From Phycisphaerales bacterium AB-hyl4 (lineage in GTDB: Bacteria > Planctomycetota > Phycisphaerae > Phycisphaerales > Phycisphaeraceae), in assembly GCA_041821185.1 (NCBI GenBank), contig JBGUBD010000002.1, forward strand, positions 248,001 through 312,000: a stretch of 64,000 nt of DNA, in the 5' to 3' direction. The notes below the pieces were generated by a model. It was not told where the DNA came from. It ran no database searches and was given only the letters and a program-made list of their open reading frames with translations. The translations under genes were made by a program, and so were the position numbers. This document shows positions 28,322 to 37,709 of the stretch, piece by piece; the stretch's first letter is position 1; the number at the start of each line of letters is the position of its first letter.

Positions 28322-29203
28322 ATGCATGCAACAGCGAACCAGAAGCCTCGCGTTCTCGTGACCGGTGCGACCGGCCAACAGGGCGGCGCGGTGACACGCC
28401 ACTTGCTCAAGCGCAACTTTGAGGTCCGTGCGCTGACACGTGATCCAAACAAGGCGGCGGCGCGGTCGCTCACCGAGCAGGGCGTGGATGTCGTACAGGG
28501 GGATCTGAACGATCGCGCGTCGGTCGATAACGCAATCAACGGCGTTCAAGGCGTCTTCTCGGTGCAGAGTTTCTGGGAGGTCGGCTTCGATGGCGAAGTG
28601 ATGCAGGGCAAGCAGCTTGCCGACGCCGCGAAGGAAGCAAACGTGGAACACTTCGTCTACAGCTCGGTCGGCAGCGCACAACATGATACGGGCATCCCCC
28701 ACTTTGACAGCAAGTGGCAGATCGAACAACACATTCGCGAGATTGGTTTGCCCTGCACCATCCTTCGCCCCGTGTTCTTCATGGACAACTGGCAGATGCC
28801 GATGCTGCGCGACATGATCTTCGGCGGCCAACTCCTGCAACCGTTGAGCCCCGACACATCGTTGCAGCAGATCGCGGTGGACGACATCGGCGCGTTTGCC
28901 GCGATGGCGTTTGACGATCGCGATGCCTGGCTCGGCCGAGAGGTCGACCTGGCCGGCGACGAGCTGACGATGAACGATCTGGTCGCCACGTTCAGCCGCG
29001 TGATCGGCCGACCGGTGACGTATCAGCAAGTGCCCTGGGACGCGTTCGAGCAGCAGATGGGACCGGAATATACAGTCATGTACCGCTGGTTTGAACAGGT
29101 GGGCTATTCCGCCGACATCTCCGCGCTGCGACAGACGCATTCAGGGTTGAAGACGCTGGAGCGATTTCTGTCCGAGAACAACTGGCAGCGCGCCGCAGCA
29201 TGA
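28322..29203 (+). CDS. NmrA-like NAD(P)-binding protein
   Basis: A 293-aa atypical short-chain dehydrogenase of the NmrA type. The nucleotide loop is RVLVTGATGQQGGAVTRHLL and the family-typical region VFSVQSFWEVGFDGEVMQG follows, with FVYSSVGSAQHDTGIPHFDS further on. Many members sense NADP rather than catalyse, others reduce quinones; the lack of a clear YxxxK catalytic pair leaves this open. GGAAAGGA precedes the ATG. A strong hairpin terminator follows 37 bp after the stop. Confidence 0.85.
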   Translation: MHATANQKPRVLVTGATGQQGGAVTRHLLKRNFEVRALTRDPNKAAARSLTEQGVDVVQGDLNDRASVDNAINGVQGVFSVQSFWEVGFDGEVMQGKQLADAAKEANVEHFVYSSVGSAQHDTGIPHFDSKWQIEQHIREIGLPCTILRPVFFMDNWQMPMLRDMIFGGQLLQPLSPDTSLQQIAVDDIGAFAAMAFDDRDAWLGREVDLAGDELTMNDLVATFSRVIGRPVTYQQVPWDAFEQQMGPEYTVMYRWFEQVGYSADISALRQTHSGLKTLERFLSENNWQRAAA

Positions 29204-29240
29204 TCTCGTACCGAATGACATGCGGCGACGTTGAAACTGA

Positions 29241-29269
29241 GAAGCCCACGGTTTGAAACCGTGGGCTTC
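29241..29269 (+). terminator. bidirectional hairpin terminator, CCCACGG family
   Basis: GAAGCCCACGG and CCGTGGGCTTC form an 11-bp stem around TTTGAAA between the convergent NmrA-like and ftsK genes. No long T-tract on the plus strand; it may act in both directions. Confidence 0.65.
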
Positions 29270-29298
29270 TGTCATGTGGCAATTACTACTTGTATTCA

Positions 29299-32007
29299 TC
29301 ACCGCTTGTATTCATCATCAAATTCGTCGGGCACTTCGTCGTCTTCCTCTTCTTCTTCGTATTCAAATTCCTCTTCGGCGTCAGCGTCGACTTCTTCCGC
29401 GGCCTCGTCGGACTCTTCGTACAGCGTGCCTTCGGCGTCGGCTTCGGCGGCGTCGGCCTCGGCCTGGGCCTTCATCGCTTCCCACTCCTCGAGTGTGATG
29501 GTCACCTCGCGAGCCTGGCTGCCCTTGTGATCACCGAGGATGCCTGCCGCCGCCATCGCTTCGATCAGCCGCGACGCCCGGCCGTAGCCGATGGTCAGGC
29601 GACGTTGCAGCAGTGAAACGCTGCCACGCTTCGATTCGAGCACCACGAGCACCGCTTTCTCGAACAGCGGATCTTTCAGCGCTTCCTCGTCCACGCTGGC
29701 GTCGTCGCCCGAGCGGATCTGCACGAGCTGCGGCTCGAAGTGCTGGTTCGCGATTTCCTTGAGGAACTTGACTGCCTTGCGAATTTCCGCATCGTCCACC
29801 AGCGTACCTTGAGCGCGGATGAGCTTGCTGGTGCGCGGCGAGAGGAAGAGCATGTCGCCGTGGCCGAGCAGCAGTTCGCCGCCTTTCTGGTCGAGCACGA
29901 TGCGCGAGTCCATGCCGCTGGCGACCTTCATCGCGATACGGCAAGGCAGGTTCGACTTGATCAGGCCCGTAACGACGTTCGCCTGCGGCCGCTGCGTGGC
30001 GAGGATCAGGTGAATGCCCACCGCACGCGCCTTCTGCGCGATACGCACGATGAAGCTCTCCACCTCCTTGTTGGTCATCATCAAGTCGGCGAGTTCGTCG
30101 ATGACGAAGACCATGTAAGGCAGCTTCTTGGGGATGCGCGCCTCTTCCTCTTCGGTGGCGGGCTCCATGCGCTCCTTGAGCTCTTCCCATTCGAGGCCGT
30201 TGTAGCTGCCGATGTCGCGCACGCCCGCCTCGGCGAGCAGCTCGTACCGCTCGTCCATCTTCGTCACGGCCCATTCAAGAATTTGCGCGGCCTTGGCCAT
30301 CTCCGTGACCACCGGACACATCAGGTGGGGGATGTCTTTGAACTGGCTCATCTCGACCATCTTCGGGTCGACGAGCACGAGCTTCAGCTCGTCCGGCCGA
30401 CGGGTGTAGATGAAGCTCATGATGATCGAGTTCATACACACCGACTTACCCGAGCCGGTCGTGCCCGCGATGAGCATGTGCGGCGACGCGGCGAGGTCGC
30501 TGATCAGCGGATTGCCGCTCGCGTCCTTGCCGAGGAACATCGGCAGCTTCATCTTGTCGGCCGCGTCGGGCATGGCGGCCATCAGTTCTTTCAGTCGTAC
30601 CTTTTCCTTCTTGAGGTTGGGCACTTCGATGCCGATCGTGTCCTTGCCCGCCATGTTGGGCACGATGCGGATGTTCTGCGCCTTCATCGCGCGGGCGAGG
30701 TCGGAGTCGATCGCGGAGATCTGGCTCACCTTCGTGCCCGGCGCGAGGCGGACTTCAAAGAGCGTGATGACCGGGCCGGAGTCAATGCCGACGACTTCGC
30801 CGTCGATCTTGTATTCCTTGAGCGCGGATTCAAGGTCCATCGCCTGTTCGCGGACGATGGCTTCCATCTCAGCGGAGAAGCCGGTCTCCGGCTCGACGAG
30901 CAGATCCATGCCGGGAAACTGATAGCCGGTGAGGTCGGGCTCGCGCATCTCCTGCGCGTTTTTCGTACTGGTGCGTGGCGCGAAGTTGATGGGCAGCCGC
31001 TTCATCTTTTCACGCAACGCGTCGGGATCGAACTGCGACTTCTCGGCGAGGTAGGCGGCCGGCGCGTCCGCGGCGTCGTCTTCCTCTTCTTCCTCATACT
31101 CCTCGTCATCGTCCGCGTCGTCGGCGTCTTCTTCCTCGTACTCGTATTCCTCGTCGTCTTCTTCCTCGTCCTCTTCGCTGACCTGGTGTTCGTTGGGGTC
31201 GAACGATTCGGTGCCGCCGAGGCCGCCCGCGTCTTCGTCGATCCAGGTTTCGTCGTCTTCTTCCATGCGCCGGCGTTTGCGGCCGGGCCGACGTCGCGTG
31301 GCGGTGTCTGCATCATCGCTGCTGCTGCGCCACGGCAGGGAAAGGTTTGATAGCCAACCGCCGACCGCCGAGCCCGCGCCGCTCACCGCGGTGCTCATCG
31401 CCGGCTTGGGCAGATCGACCTCGCGGGCCTTGAGCAACATACGACCGACCGCGCGCGGCAATGCGAGCACCCACTCGTCCGCCGCCATCAACGCGCCGAT
31501 CCACCACGCCACGGCGAGGATGAGAATTGTGCCCGCCAGCGCGAAGCGGGCGACCAGCACATCATTCATGAGCATGGCGACCAGGCCGCCGGCGGTTTCG
31601 GGGTTGGCGAGATGGTTGGCGAAGAGGGTGGGCAGGCCTTCGCCGATCAGGGCGCTGGTGGCCAGGACCATGACGGCCACGCCCAAGGCGCGGACAGGCA
31701 CGTGCGTGACCTCTCGGCCGATGGCCGTGACAAACAGGAACGCCGCCAGCGCCGCCATGCCCACCCACACCCCGGGGCCGAGCATGGTGTAGATGTGGTA
31801 GGAGGTCAGTGCGCCGACGTTGCCGACCCAGTTCTGGATCTGCTCATTTGGGACGCCGTAGGCGTGCGTGGGCGGGTCGAGCGGATCGTGACTGTAGAGG
31901 GCGATGCCCAGCAACAGCCACAGGCCGGCGAGGATGGCCCAGCCGATCGCACGGTAGGTCTGCCAGTGGTCCTGCTTCTGTTTTTCCGCCTTGGTTTTTC
32001 TGGCCAT
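29299..32007 (-). CDS. ftsK: DNA translocase FtsK/SpoIIIE
   Basis: A 902-aa DNA pump that clears chromosome ends during division. The N-terminus has four membrane helices (residues about 20-170). A strongly acidic linker follows (DEDAGG...EEDEEEDDEEYEYEEEDADD), then the motor with Walker A GTTGSGKSV, Walker B VFVIDELADLMM and the RecA-like tail, and a gamma winged helix (LLQRRLTIGYGRASRLIEAM). Unusually, a second acidic tail of about 50 residues follows the gamma domain, where most FtsK proteins end. The ATG at 32007 is chosen over 32067 because MARKTKAEK is the usual opening. Confidence 0.93.
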   Translation of the reverse strand: MARKTKAEKQKQDHWQTYRAIGWAILAGLWLLLGIALYSHDPLDPPTHAYGVPNEQIQNWVGNVGALTSYHIYTMLGPGVWVGMAALAAFLFVTAIGREVTHVPVRALGVAVMVLATSALIGEGLPTLFANHLANPETAGGLVAMLMNDVLVARFALAGTILILAVAWWIGALMAADEWVLALPRAVGRMLLKAREVDLPKPAMSTAVSGAGSAVGGWLSNLSLPWRSSSDDADTATRRRPGRKRRRMEEDDETWIDEDAGGLGGTESFDPNEHQVSEEDEEEDDEEYEYEEEDADDADDDEEYEEEEEDDAADAPAAYLAEKSQFDPDALREKMKRLPINFAPRTSTKNAQEMREPDLTGYQFPGMDLLVEPETGFSAEMEAIVREQAMDLESALKEYKIDGEVVGIDSGPVITLFEVRLAPGTKVSQISAIDSDLARAMKAQNIRIVPNMAGKDTIGIEVPNLKKEKVRLKELMAAMPDAADKMKLPMFLGKDASGNPLISDLAASPHMLIAGTTGSGKSVCMNSIIMSFIYTRRPDELKLVLVDPKMVEMSQFKDIPHLMCPVVTEMAKAAQILEWAVTKMDERYELLAEAGVRDIGSYNGLEWEELKERMEPATEEEEARIPKKLPYMVFVIDELADLMMTNKEVESFIVRIAQKARAVGIHLILATQRPQANVVTGLIKSNLPCRIAMKVASGMDSRIVLDQKGGELLLGHGDMLFLSPRTSKLIRAQGTLVDDAEIRKAVKFLKEIANQHFEPQLVQIRSGDDASVDEEALKDPLFEKAVLVVLESKRGSVSLLQRRLTIGYGRASRLIEAMAAAGILGDHKGSQAREVTITLEEWEAMKAQAEADAAEADAEGTLYEESDEAAEEVDADAEEEFEYEEEEEDDEVPDEFDDEYKR

Positions 32008-32151
32008 CGTTGGGCGTCCCTGTTCCCGTCCGCGAGGTCGATATCGGCGCAAACGCATCGCGCCCACAGTCTATTTTCCATCGGTCAGCGCGGGGGAATA
32101 ACGACAGAATCCGCCTCGGCGGTGAACGGTGATCTGCGATCGCAAGCCAGT

Positions 32152-32182
32152 AAAAAGGCCCGCGGACGAGGTCCGCGGGCCT
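32152..32182 (-). terminator. rho-independent terminator of the Gfo/Idh gene
   Basis: On the minus strand GGCCCGCGGAC pairs with GTCCGCGGGCC around a short loop and runs into TTTTTA. It lies 39 bp after the stop of the gene at 32221 and before ftsK. Confidence 0.8.
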
Positions 32183-32220
32183 GAGGAGGTTCATCGTGGG
32201 TTTTGCTGATCAACCGGCGA

Positions 32221-33591
32221 TCATTTGGCGGTGCCGGCAAGACTGGCGACATCGCTGGCTTGAGCGCCGCTGGCTTTCGGCGGCAGGGGGAGCAGGTCGT
32301 CGAGGCGCACCGGCTGGCCGGTGGCGATGGAGCGGTTGCCCGCCACGCCGACGAGGATCGACGCCGCGCCGTCGATGTGCGTGGCGTCGCGTTTCAGTGG
32401 ATCTGGCGGGAGGTCGGGCAGGAAGATGCGTTCGAGGATCTTCGCATCGCCGCCGCCGTGCCCGCCCTTGGCTGGGGGAATCTCGATCGACTCGGGGGGC
32501 TGGAACATTTTCTGGAGGCGCATGTACTTTTCGCCGGCGTACTGCTCGTCGGCGAGCTCGTCGTCGGACTGGCCGCGGATGACGTGGCCCTGGCCGCGGG
32601 AGAAGTACTCAAGCGTGCCCTTCGTGCCGTTGACGGTGATGCGTTCACCTTCCCATGGGCAGTAGGCATACATCGAGTAGTTGAGGACGACGCCGTTGCG
32701 ATAGCGGACGAGCACGGCGTGCGTGTCGTAAATATCGACCGGGGGGGCGTCGCCGAAGACGTTTCGGTCGCGGATGTAGCCGGAGTCTTTTTCCGCGTCG
32801 AAGTAGAGGCCTTTGGATCGCTCGTCGGCGGTCAGGTCCAACGCGAATGGGTCCTGTTCCTTGGTGACGTTGCCGGTGTAGCGTTGGTAGCTGTATTTTT
32901 CGCCGCGAGCTTCGGCATTTTCCTTGCCGTAGAACTTGAGGTCGCCCATGGCGAAGACGGTGTCGGCGTAGTCATCGATCAGGAAGTTGACCAGGTCGAA
33001 GTGGTGGGTGGACTTGTGGACGAGCAGGCCGCCGGACTTGTCCATCTCGCGATGCCATCGGCGGAAGTAGTCGGCACCGTGGCTGGTGTCGAGGTACCAC
33101 TGGAAGTCGACATGGGTGGGCGTGCCGATCGCGCCGCTGGCGATGATTTCGCGCATCTTGGAGATGGCGGTCTGGTAGCGGTAGTTGAAGGTGACGCGCA
33201 GGTTCTGGCCGGTGCGTTCGATGGCGTCGAAGATGGCTTTAGCCTTGACCTCGTCGGTGGTCATGGGCTTTTCGCTGACGACGTCGCAGCCCAGTTCCAT
33301 GGCGCGGATGATGTAATTGTGGTGCAGCGAGTCGACGGTGGTGACGATGACCACGTCGGGCTTCAACTCGGCGATCATTTTGTCGAAGTCGTCGGCGTGA
33401 TAGGTCGGCAGGTTTTCGCCGCCGAGTTCGCCGGTGATGTGGCGGTTCCAGAAATCCATGCGCGTCTGGCTGATGTCGCACAGCCCGACAAGGTCCGCAT
33501 GCTCGCTGAAGGGCGCTTGATAGATGGCGTCAATAAACATCCGGCAACGCCCACCAGTTCCCACCACAACGTACCGCTTATGTGACGACAT
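32221..33591 (-). CDS. Gfo/Idh/MocA-family oxidoreductase
   Basis: A 456-aa enzyme of the Gfo/Idh/MocA family, longer than the usual 340-390 aa because of an extended C-terminal domain. The Rossmann loop is [17 protein letters not shown] and the catalytic Lys is in [13 protein letters not shown] near residue 100; [12 protein letters not shown] holds the conserved His. GGAGA lies nine bases before the ATG at 33591; another ATG sits at 33606. It is divergent from an AraC-family regulator, which is a likely controller. The substrate is probably a sugar derivative. Confidence 0.88.
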   Translation of the reverse strand: MSSHKRYVVVGTGGRCRMFIDAIYQAPFSEHADLVGLCDISQTRMDFWNRHITGELGGENLPTYHADDFDKMIAELKPDVVIVTTVDSLHHNYIIRAMELGCDVVSEKPMTTDEVKAKAIFDAIERTGQNLRVTFNYRYQTAISKMREIIASGAIGTPTHVDFQWYLDTSHGADYFRRWHREMDKSGGLLVHKSTHHFDLVNFLIDDYADTVFAMGDLKFYGKENAEARGEKYSYQRYTGNVTKEQDPFALDLTADERSKGLYFDAEKDSGYIRDRNVFGDAPPVDIYDTHAVLVRYRNGVVLNYSMYAYCPWEGERITVNGTKGTLEYFSRGQGHVIRGQSDDELADEQYAGEKYMRLQKMFQPPESIEIPPAKGGHGGGDAKILERIFLPDLPPDPLKRDATHIDGAASILVGVAGNRSIATGQPVRLDDLLPLPPKASGAQASDVASLAGTAK

Positions 33592-33717
33592 AAAACCGAT
33601 CTCCAATTTCAGGAACGACGATTAAAACGGCATTGTAGCAGCAAAACCGAGGTGGCGGGCGTTATAACCGCTCTCATTGCTTGACAATTCCGCTTATTTT
33701 TTGAGGATGTCACTGGC

Positions 33718-34503
33718 ATGCTCCACTACCTGAATGTCGGCGAGCGGCAGTACGGGGATCGGCCTGTCAATCTCTATCAACGGGGTTACTGGGAGTTCCA
33801 GGCTGTCGTCCAAGGTGCTTGCGGGCCAATAATTCCCGGTGAACCCCCTGTTTTTCGCCATCGTCGGCTATGGGTTTTCGGGCCGGAACACCGCCACGGC
33901 TGGGGGGCGGCGCCGGGGACCACCGCTCGGATTGTAGTTGCCCATTTCGATCATGTGCCGGATTTGGTCCGCGACTGGGTTCGGCCGGGGGGCGTGCGGT
34001 CGGTCGGCCTGACGCCTGCTCAGACCACGCGGTTGGAGACGCTGATGACCGCCTTGCGCGACGATTTTCATCGTCCCACTCGGCTCAGCGCGATGCGCAA
34101 CGAGCATGCGCTGCTTGAACTGTCGATGCTGGCGATGAAGCAGGTCGCCGGCAGGACGACCGCCAGTCAGGCGGACCACGCCCGGCGGAAGGTGTCGCAG
34201 GCGATGGCGTGGTACGCGGAGCACCTTCCCGAGCGGCCGGGCGTGGCGGATGTCGCGGCGGCGGTGCATGTCTCACCGAGCCACCTGCGCCGACTGTTCG
34301 CGCAGGTGGGGCGGGGTTCACCGCTTGCCGCGATGCATCGTGTGCAGGTCGACCGGGCTTGCGAGTTGATGAGCAACGCGGGCCTGTCGCTGACCGGTAT
34401 CGCCCCGCGCTGCGGCTATGCCAGCCTCAGCAGCTTTTCACGGGCGTTTTCCGCCCAGCGTGGCGTGAGCCCCACCGCCTGGCGGTCGCGCGTCAGGCGA
34501 TAA
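33718..34503 (+). CDS. AraC-family transcriptional regulator
   Basis: A 261-aa regulator. The N-terminal 150 residues form a cupin-like sensor ([32 protein letters not shown]). The C-terminal double HTH includes [21 protein letters not shown] and the family signature [20 protein letters not shown]. It is transcribed away from the Gfo/Idh gene across a 126-bp gap that contains TTGACA near 33682. Ligand unknown, but the neighbour points to sugar metabolism. Confidence 0.88.
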   Translation: MLHYLNVGERQYGDRPVNLYQRGYWEFQAVVQGACGPIIPGEPPVFRHRRLWVFGPEHRHGWGAAPGTTARIVVAHFDHVPDLVRDWVRPGGVRSVGLTPAQTTRLETLMTALRDDFHRPTRLSAMRNEHALLELSMLAMKQVAGRTTASQADHARRKVSQAMAWYAEHLPERPGVADVAAAVHVSPSHLRRLFAQVGRGSPLAAMHRVQVDRACELMSNAGLSLTGIAPRCGYASLSSFSRAFSAQRGVSPTAWRSRVRR

Positions 34504-34660
34504 CGTCAACTGCCCGGTCAGAACGCGAACACCACCGGTTTGCGACGCGGCGCGTGGCCCACTACTATCGCTTGCCTACCCGCACGACCGATTCGAGCCC
34601 GCTTTGCGTGGCCGACCATCACAACCGATCTCCCTATTTAGGACTCAGGAGCTACAGAAC

Positions 34661-35923
34661 ATGTCGCAAGCTGGACTGATCGCGCCCCACGGCGGAACCC
34701 TCGTCAACCGCACCACCGATGACCCCGCGGGCCTCAAGGCCAAAGCGCAGGGGCTGCCCACCGTCGCGTTAAGCGCCGCAGACCTTTCCACCGTCTACCG
34801 CATGGCCGACGGCACGCTCAGCCCGCTGACCGGCCCGATGAATCAGGACGTCTACGAGCGCGTGCTGGATACGCACACGATCGAACACAACGGCAAGAAG
34901 CTTGCCTGGAGCATTCCGCTGGCCTTTCCCGTCACGGGCGAGCAGGCGGGGTCGCTGAAGGCAGGCCAGACCGTCGCATTGACCGACCCGTCGGGCGAAG
35001 TGGTCGCGCTGCTCGACGTGCAGAGTGTTTTCGAATGGGACAAGCCACGCTACATCAAGAGTGTCTACGGCACGGACCGCACGGACCATCCCGGCGCGGA
35101 CATGGTGCTGAAGAACGACGCGGACAAGAGCCACCTGATCGGCGGTGAGTTGACTGCGCTGCCGCAGCCGAAGAACCCGCACTTTGGTCAGTATGTCAAG
35201 ACGCCCAACGAGGTGCGCGAGATTCTCGCCGGCAAGGGCTGGGACGCCGCGGTCGCATTCCAGACGCGCAACCCGCTGCACCGGGCGCACGAGTACGCGT
35301 TGCTCTACGGCTTGGAAGAGCTGCTCCGCCAGGGCAAGAACGCCGGCGCGGTGCTCAACCCGCTCGTGGGTGAAACCAAGGGCGACGACGTTTCCGCAGA
35401 GATCCGCATGCAGACGTACGAAACACTGATCGCTTCGGGTGAGTTCGGCGAAGGCGACAAGGACGCGGACCTGTGGGCGAAGGTCGGCGGCTCGATCCTC
35501 GACCGCGTGCTGCTGTTGGGCCTGGACATCAAGATGTTCTACGGCGGGCCGAGCGAAGCGGTTATGCACGCGATCTATCGTCAGAACATGGGCTATACGC
35601 ACCTGATCATCGGCCGTAAGCACGCGGACGCCCCGTTCCACGACGGCGACGCGATCTGGGGCGACTTCGATGCGCAGGAAATCTTTGAGAACCTGCCCGG
35701 CGAGCTGTCGATTCAGCCGGTGAAGGTCGGCTTCGCGGCATACTACGAGTCGATGGGCCGGGTCGACCTGATGGAAAATCACAAGGATGAGAAGCCGGTG
35801 TTCATCTCCGGCAAGCAGGTGCGTGCAACGCTTCAGAAGGGCGAAAAAGTGGACGAGCGCATTATGCGTCCGAGCACGAGCGAGATTCTCGCCGCCGCGA
35901 TGAAGCAGACCGCCGACGCGTGA
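34661..35923 (+). CDS. sat: sulfate adenylyltransferase (ATP sulfurylase)
   Basis: A 420-aa homo-oligomeric ATP sulfurylase: ATP + sulfate to adenosine 5'-phosphosulfate and pyrophosphate. The nucleotide-binding motif [15 protein letters not shown] is intact, as is the HXXH-like [10 protein letters not shown] region and a PUA-like N-terminal domain. There is no APS kinase fusion, so the product must be handled elsewhere; no cysC, cysH or apr genes are in the window. AGGAG lies nine bases before the ATG at 34661. It may serve assimilation or sulfation; context does not decide. Confidence 0.93.
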   Translation: MSQAGLIAPHGGTLVNRTTDDPAGLKAKAQGLPTVALSAADLSTVYRMADGTLSPLTGPMNQDVYERVLDTHTIEHNGKKLAWSIPLAFPVTGEQAGSLKAGQTVALTDPSGEVVALLDVQSVFEWDKPRYIKSVYGTDRTDHPGADMVLKNDADKSHLIGGELTALPQPKNPHFGQYVKTPNEVREILAGKGWDAAVAFQTRNPLHRAHEYALLYGLEELLRQGKNAGAVLNPLVGETKGDDVSAEIRMQTYETLIASGEFGEGDKDADLWAKVGGSILDRVLLLGLDIKMFYGGPSEAVMHAIYRQNMGYTHLIIGRKHADAPFHDGDAIWGDFDAQEIFENLPGELSIQPVKVGFAAYYESMGRVDLMENHKDEKPVFISGKQVRATLQKGEKVDERIMRPSTSEILAAAMKQTADA

Positions 35924-35944
35924 GCGGACTCGACGAAACCCCAT

Positions 35945-35977
35945 GGGCAGTTCAGCTTAAGCTGTCCTGCCCGTTTT
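35945..35977 (+). terminator. rho-independent terminator of sat
   Basis: GGGCAG-TT-CAGC TTAA GCTG-TC-CTGCCC followed by GTTTT, 21 bp after the sat stop codon. Confidence 0.75.
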
Positions 35978-36016
35978 GATCCCGACTAAACGCCGCGCAC
36001 CCCAAGGAGCGCCACC

Positions 36017-36400
36017 ATGGCAAGCACCCCCGACGATCGCCGATACAGCAAGTCTCACGAATGGCATAAGCCGGAGGGCGACCTGGTCGCCATCGGCATC
36101 AGCCAGTTCGCCGTCGATGAGCTGGCGGACATCACGTACCTGGAAATCACCGCCACCGAGGGCGAGGTCGGCCAAGGCGAAAGCTTCGGCGAAATCGAGT
36201 CGGTCAAGGCCACCAGCGAGCTCTACGCGGGCATCGCCGGCGAGGTGGTTGAGGTGAACCAGGCGGTGCTCGACGATCCGTCGATCATCAACGAGGACCC
36301 GTACGATAAGGGCTGGATGATCAAGCTCCGCCCCAGCGATCCGGCAGACCTGGAAAAGCTGATGTCGGCGGCGGACTACGAGAAGGCCGCCAGCGAGTAA
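36017..36400 (+). CDS. gcvH: glycine cleavage system H protein
   Basis: A 127-aa lipoyl carrier that shuttles the aminomethyl group between the P and T proteins. The lipoyl-lysine motif GEIESVKATSELYAGIAGEV is complete with Lys near residue 65, and SHEWHKPEGDLVAIGISQFA is the normal N-terminus. Length matches the family. GGAG is present before the ATG at 36017. No gcvT or gcvP is nearby, so it is a stand-alone gene here. A hairpin shared with convergent queG follows. Confidence 0.95.
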   Translation: MASTPDDRRYSKSHEWHKPEGDLVAIGISQFAVDELADITYLEITATEGEVGQGESFGEIESVKATSELYAGIAGEVVEVNQAVLDDPSIINEDPYDKGWMIKLRPSDPADLEKLMSAADYEKAASE

Positions 36401-36427
36401 GGTGATCGTTTGACTTGAAATGACCTT

Positions 36428-36456
36428 GAAGCCCACGGCGTCACGCCGTGGGCTTC
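36428..36456. terminator. bidirectional terminator shared by gcvH and queG, CCCACGG family
   Basis: GAAGCCCACGGCG TCA CGCCGTGGGCTTC, a 13-bp perfect stem with a three-base loop. The TCA loop is the stop codon of queG read on the minus strand, so the hairpin lies partly inside that gene. Confidence 0.75.
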
Positions 36457-37646
36457 TTGCGTTCAAGGCGTGCGACGATCTGCCGGGCGGTGTCGCGCAC
36501 GAGCGTGTGTTCGTCTGCGTCGTGCGCCAGTTCGTGTATGCGCTGGCGCAGCGGTGGGTCGTCATTTTGCATCAGCGCATTGCCCGCAGCGATGAGTGCG
36601 TTGCGTTTGACCATCTCCAGCTTCATGCGTTTCAAAGCCGAGCCTTGGAAGACGCGTTGGCGGTCGTCGGCGGTCCAGTTGAGCACGTCGAGCAGGTTGA
36701 GGCCGAGCGTGAGTTCGGCGCGCGGGGTGTAGCGCGGGTGGATCGGCAGGGCGATGTCGGATTTTACATTTCGAATTTCAGGGGCGGGCGGCGGCCTGGT
36801 TTCGATCGGCTGGTTGTAGGGGCAGACCTGCTGGCAGACGTCGCAGCCAGCGAGCCAGTCGTTCATTGACGCGTGCAGTGATGTGTCGATGAGGCTGCGG
36901 TGTTCGAGTGTGAGATAGCTGATGCATCGCGTCGCGTCGAGGGTGCGGTGGCCCTGATGGTGAGCGGGGTCTGCGATGCATTGCGTGGGGCAGGCGTCGA
37001 TGCAGCGGGTGCACGTGCCGCAGTGGTCGGTGGGGGGCAGGGTGTGGCCGGGATAATCCTCCTCGGCGGCGTCGGCCAGGTCGAGCGTGGTGACGATCGC
37101 GCCGAGCAGCAGGTACGAGCCGAGGCGCGGGTGCAGGGTAAGTGTGTGCTTGCCGATCCAGCCCAGGCCGGCCCGGGCGGCGTGCTCGCGTTCGAGCAGC
37201 GGGGCCGTGTCGACCGTGGCGCGGAACACGGCGGCAGGGTGACGTTCGCGCAACGCGTCGGCCAGGCGATGCAGCCGCTGCTTGATGGTTTTGTGATAGT
37301 CGTCGCCCCAAGCGTAACGGGCGACGCGGCCGACGGGCGGCTGGGGTTGCTGCGTGTCTGTTGGCGAGTCGTACACGCCGGGCGGATACACGTCGGCGAC
37401 GACAATGACGCTGCGGGCGCCGGTCAGCAGCTCGCGCGGGTCGAGGCGGAGATCGAGGTTGGTCGCGAGGTAGTGCATCTCGCCATGCTTGTCATCGGCG
37501 AGCCATTGACGGACAAAGTCGGCGTGATCGCTCGCGGCGGCGGGCGCGATGCCGCATAGTGCGAAGCCCAACTCGTCGGCAAGCTCGCGCACCCGGCGCG
37601 CGGCCTCGTTGCGCTGCGGATTGGAGGCGGGCGTGGTCACGATCAT
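36441..37646 (-). CDS. queG: epoxyqueuosine reductase
   Basis: A 401-aa iron-sulfur and cobalamin enzyme for the last step of queuosine synthesis in tRNA. The first 4Fe-4S set is CGTCTRCIDACPTQCI, with the second site CDVCQQVCPYNQP; RHAARAGLGWIGKHTL-type sequence (ARAGLGWIGKHTL) is a family signature. The ATG at 37646 is preferred over 37694. Two oddities: residues near 310 (PEIRNVKSD) derive from a 7-bp-period repeat, and the last codons (KKPTA and stop) are made from the shared terminator hairpin. Confidence 0.92.
   Translation of the reverse strand: MIVTTPASNPQRNEAARRVRELADELGFALCGIAPAAASDHADFVRQWLADDKHGEMHYLATNLDLRLDPRELLTGARSVIVVADVYPPGVYDSPTDTQQPQPPVGRVARYAWGDDYHKTIKQRLHRLADALRERHPAAVFRATVDTAPLLEREHAARAGLGWIGKHTLTLHPRLGSYLLLGAIVTTLDLADAAEEDYPGHTLPPTDHCGTCTRCIDACPTQCIADPAHHQGHRTLDATRCISYLTLEHRSLIDTSLHASMNDWLAGCDVCQQVCPYNQPIETRPPPAPEIRNVKSDIALPIHPRYTPRAELTLGLNLLDVLNWTADDRQRVFQGSALKRMKLEMVKRNALIAAGNALMQNDDPPLRQRIHELAHDADEHTLVRDTARQIVARLERKKPTA
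36761..36782 (+). repeat. degenerate 7-bp-period repeat inside queG
   Basis: GGATTTT, ACATTTC, GAATTTC follow each other in a 7-bp register and code for EIRNVKS on the minus strand, within a linker before the C-terminal HEAT-like part. Confidence 0.45.
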
Positions 37647-37709
37647 TACTATCCGGAGCAGTATTTGCTGAGCATGGGTTGAACCGCTGCCCATGTCTTC
37701 AACCGTCGA

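Noticed and set aside
29740..31350. 536-aa plus-strand reading frame
   Set aside because: Antisense to ftsK; ftsK has all expected motifs.
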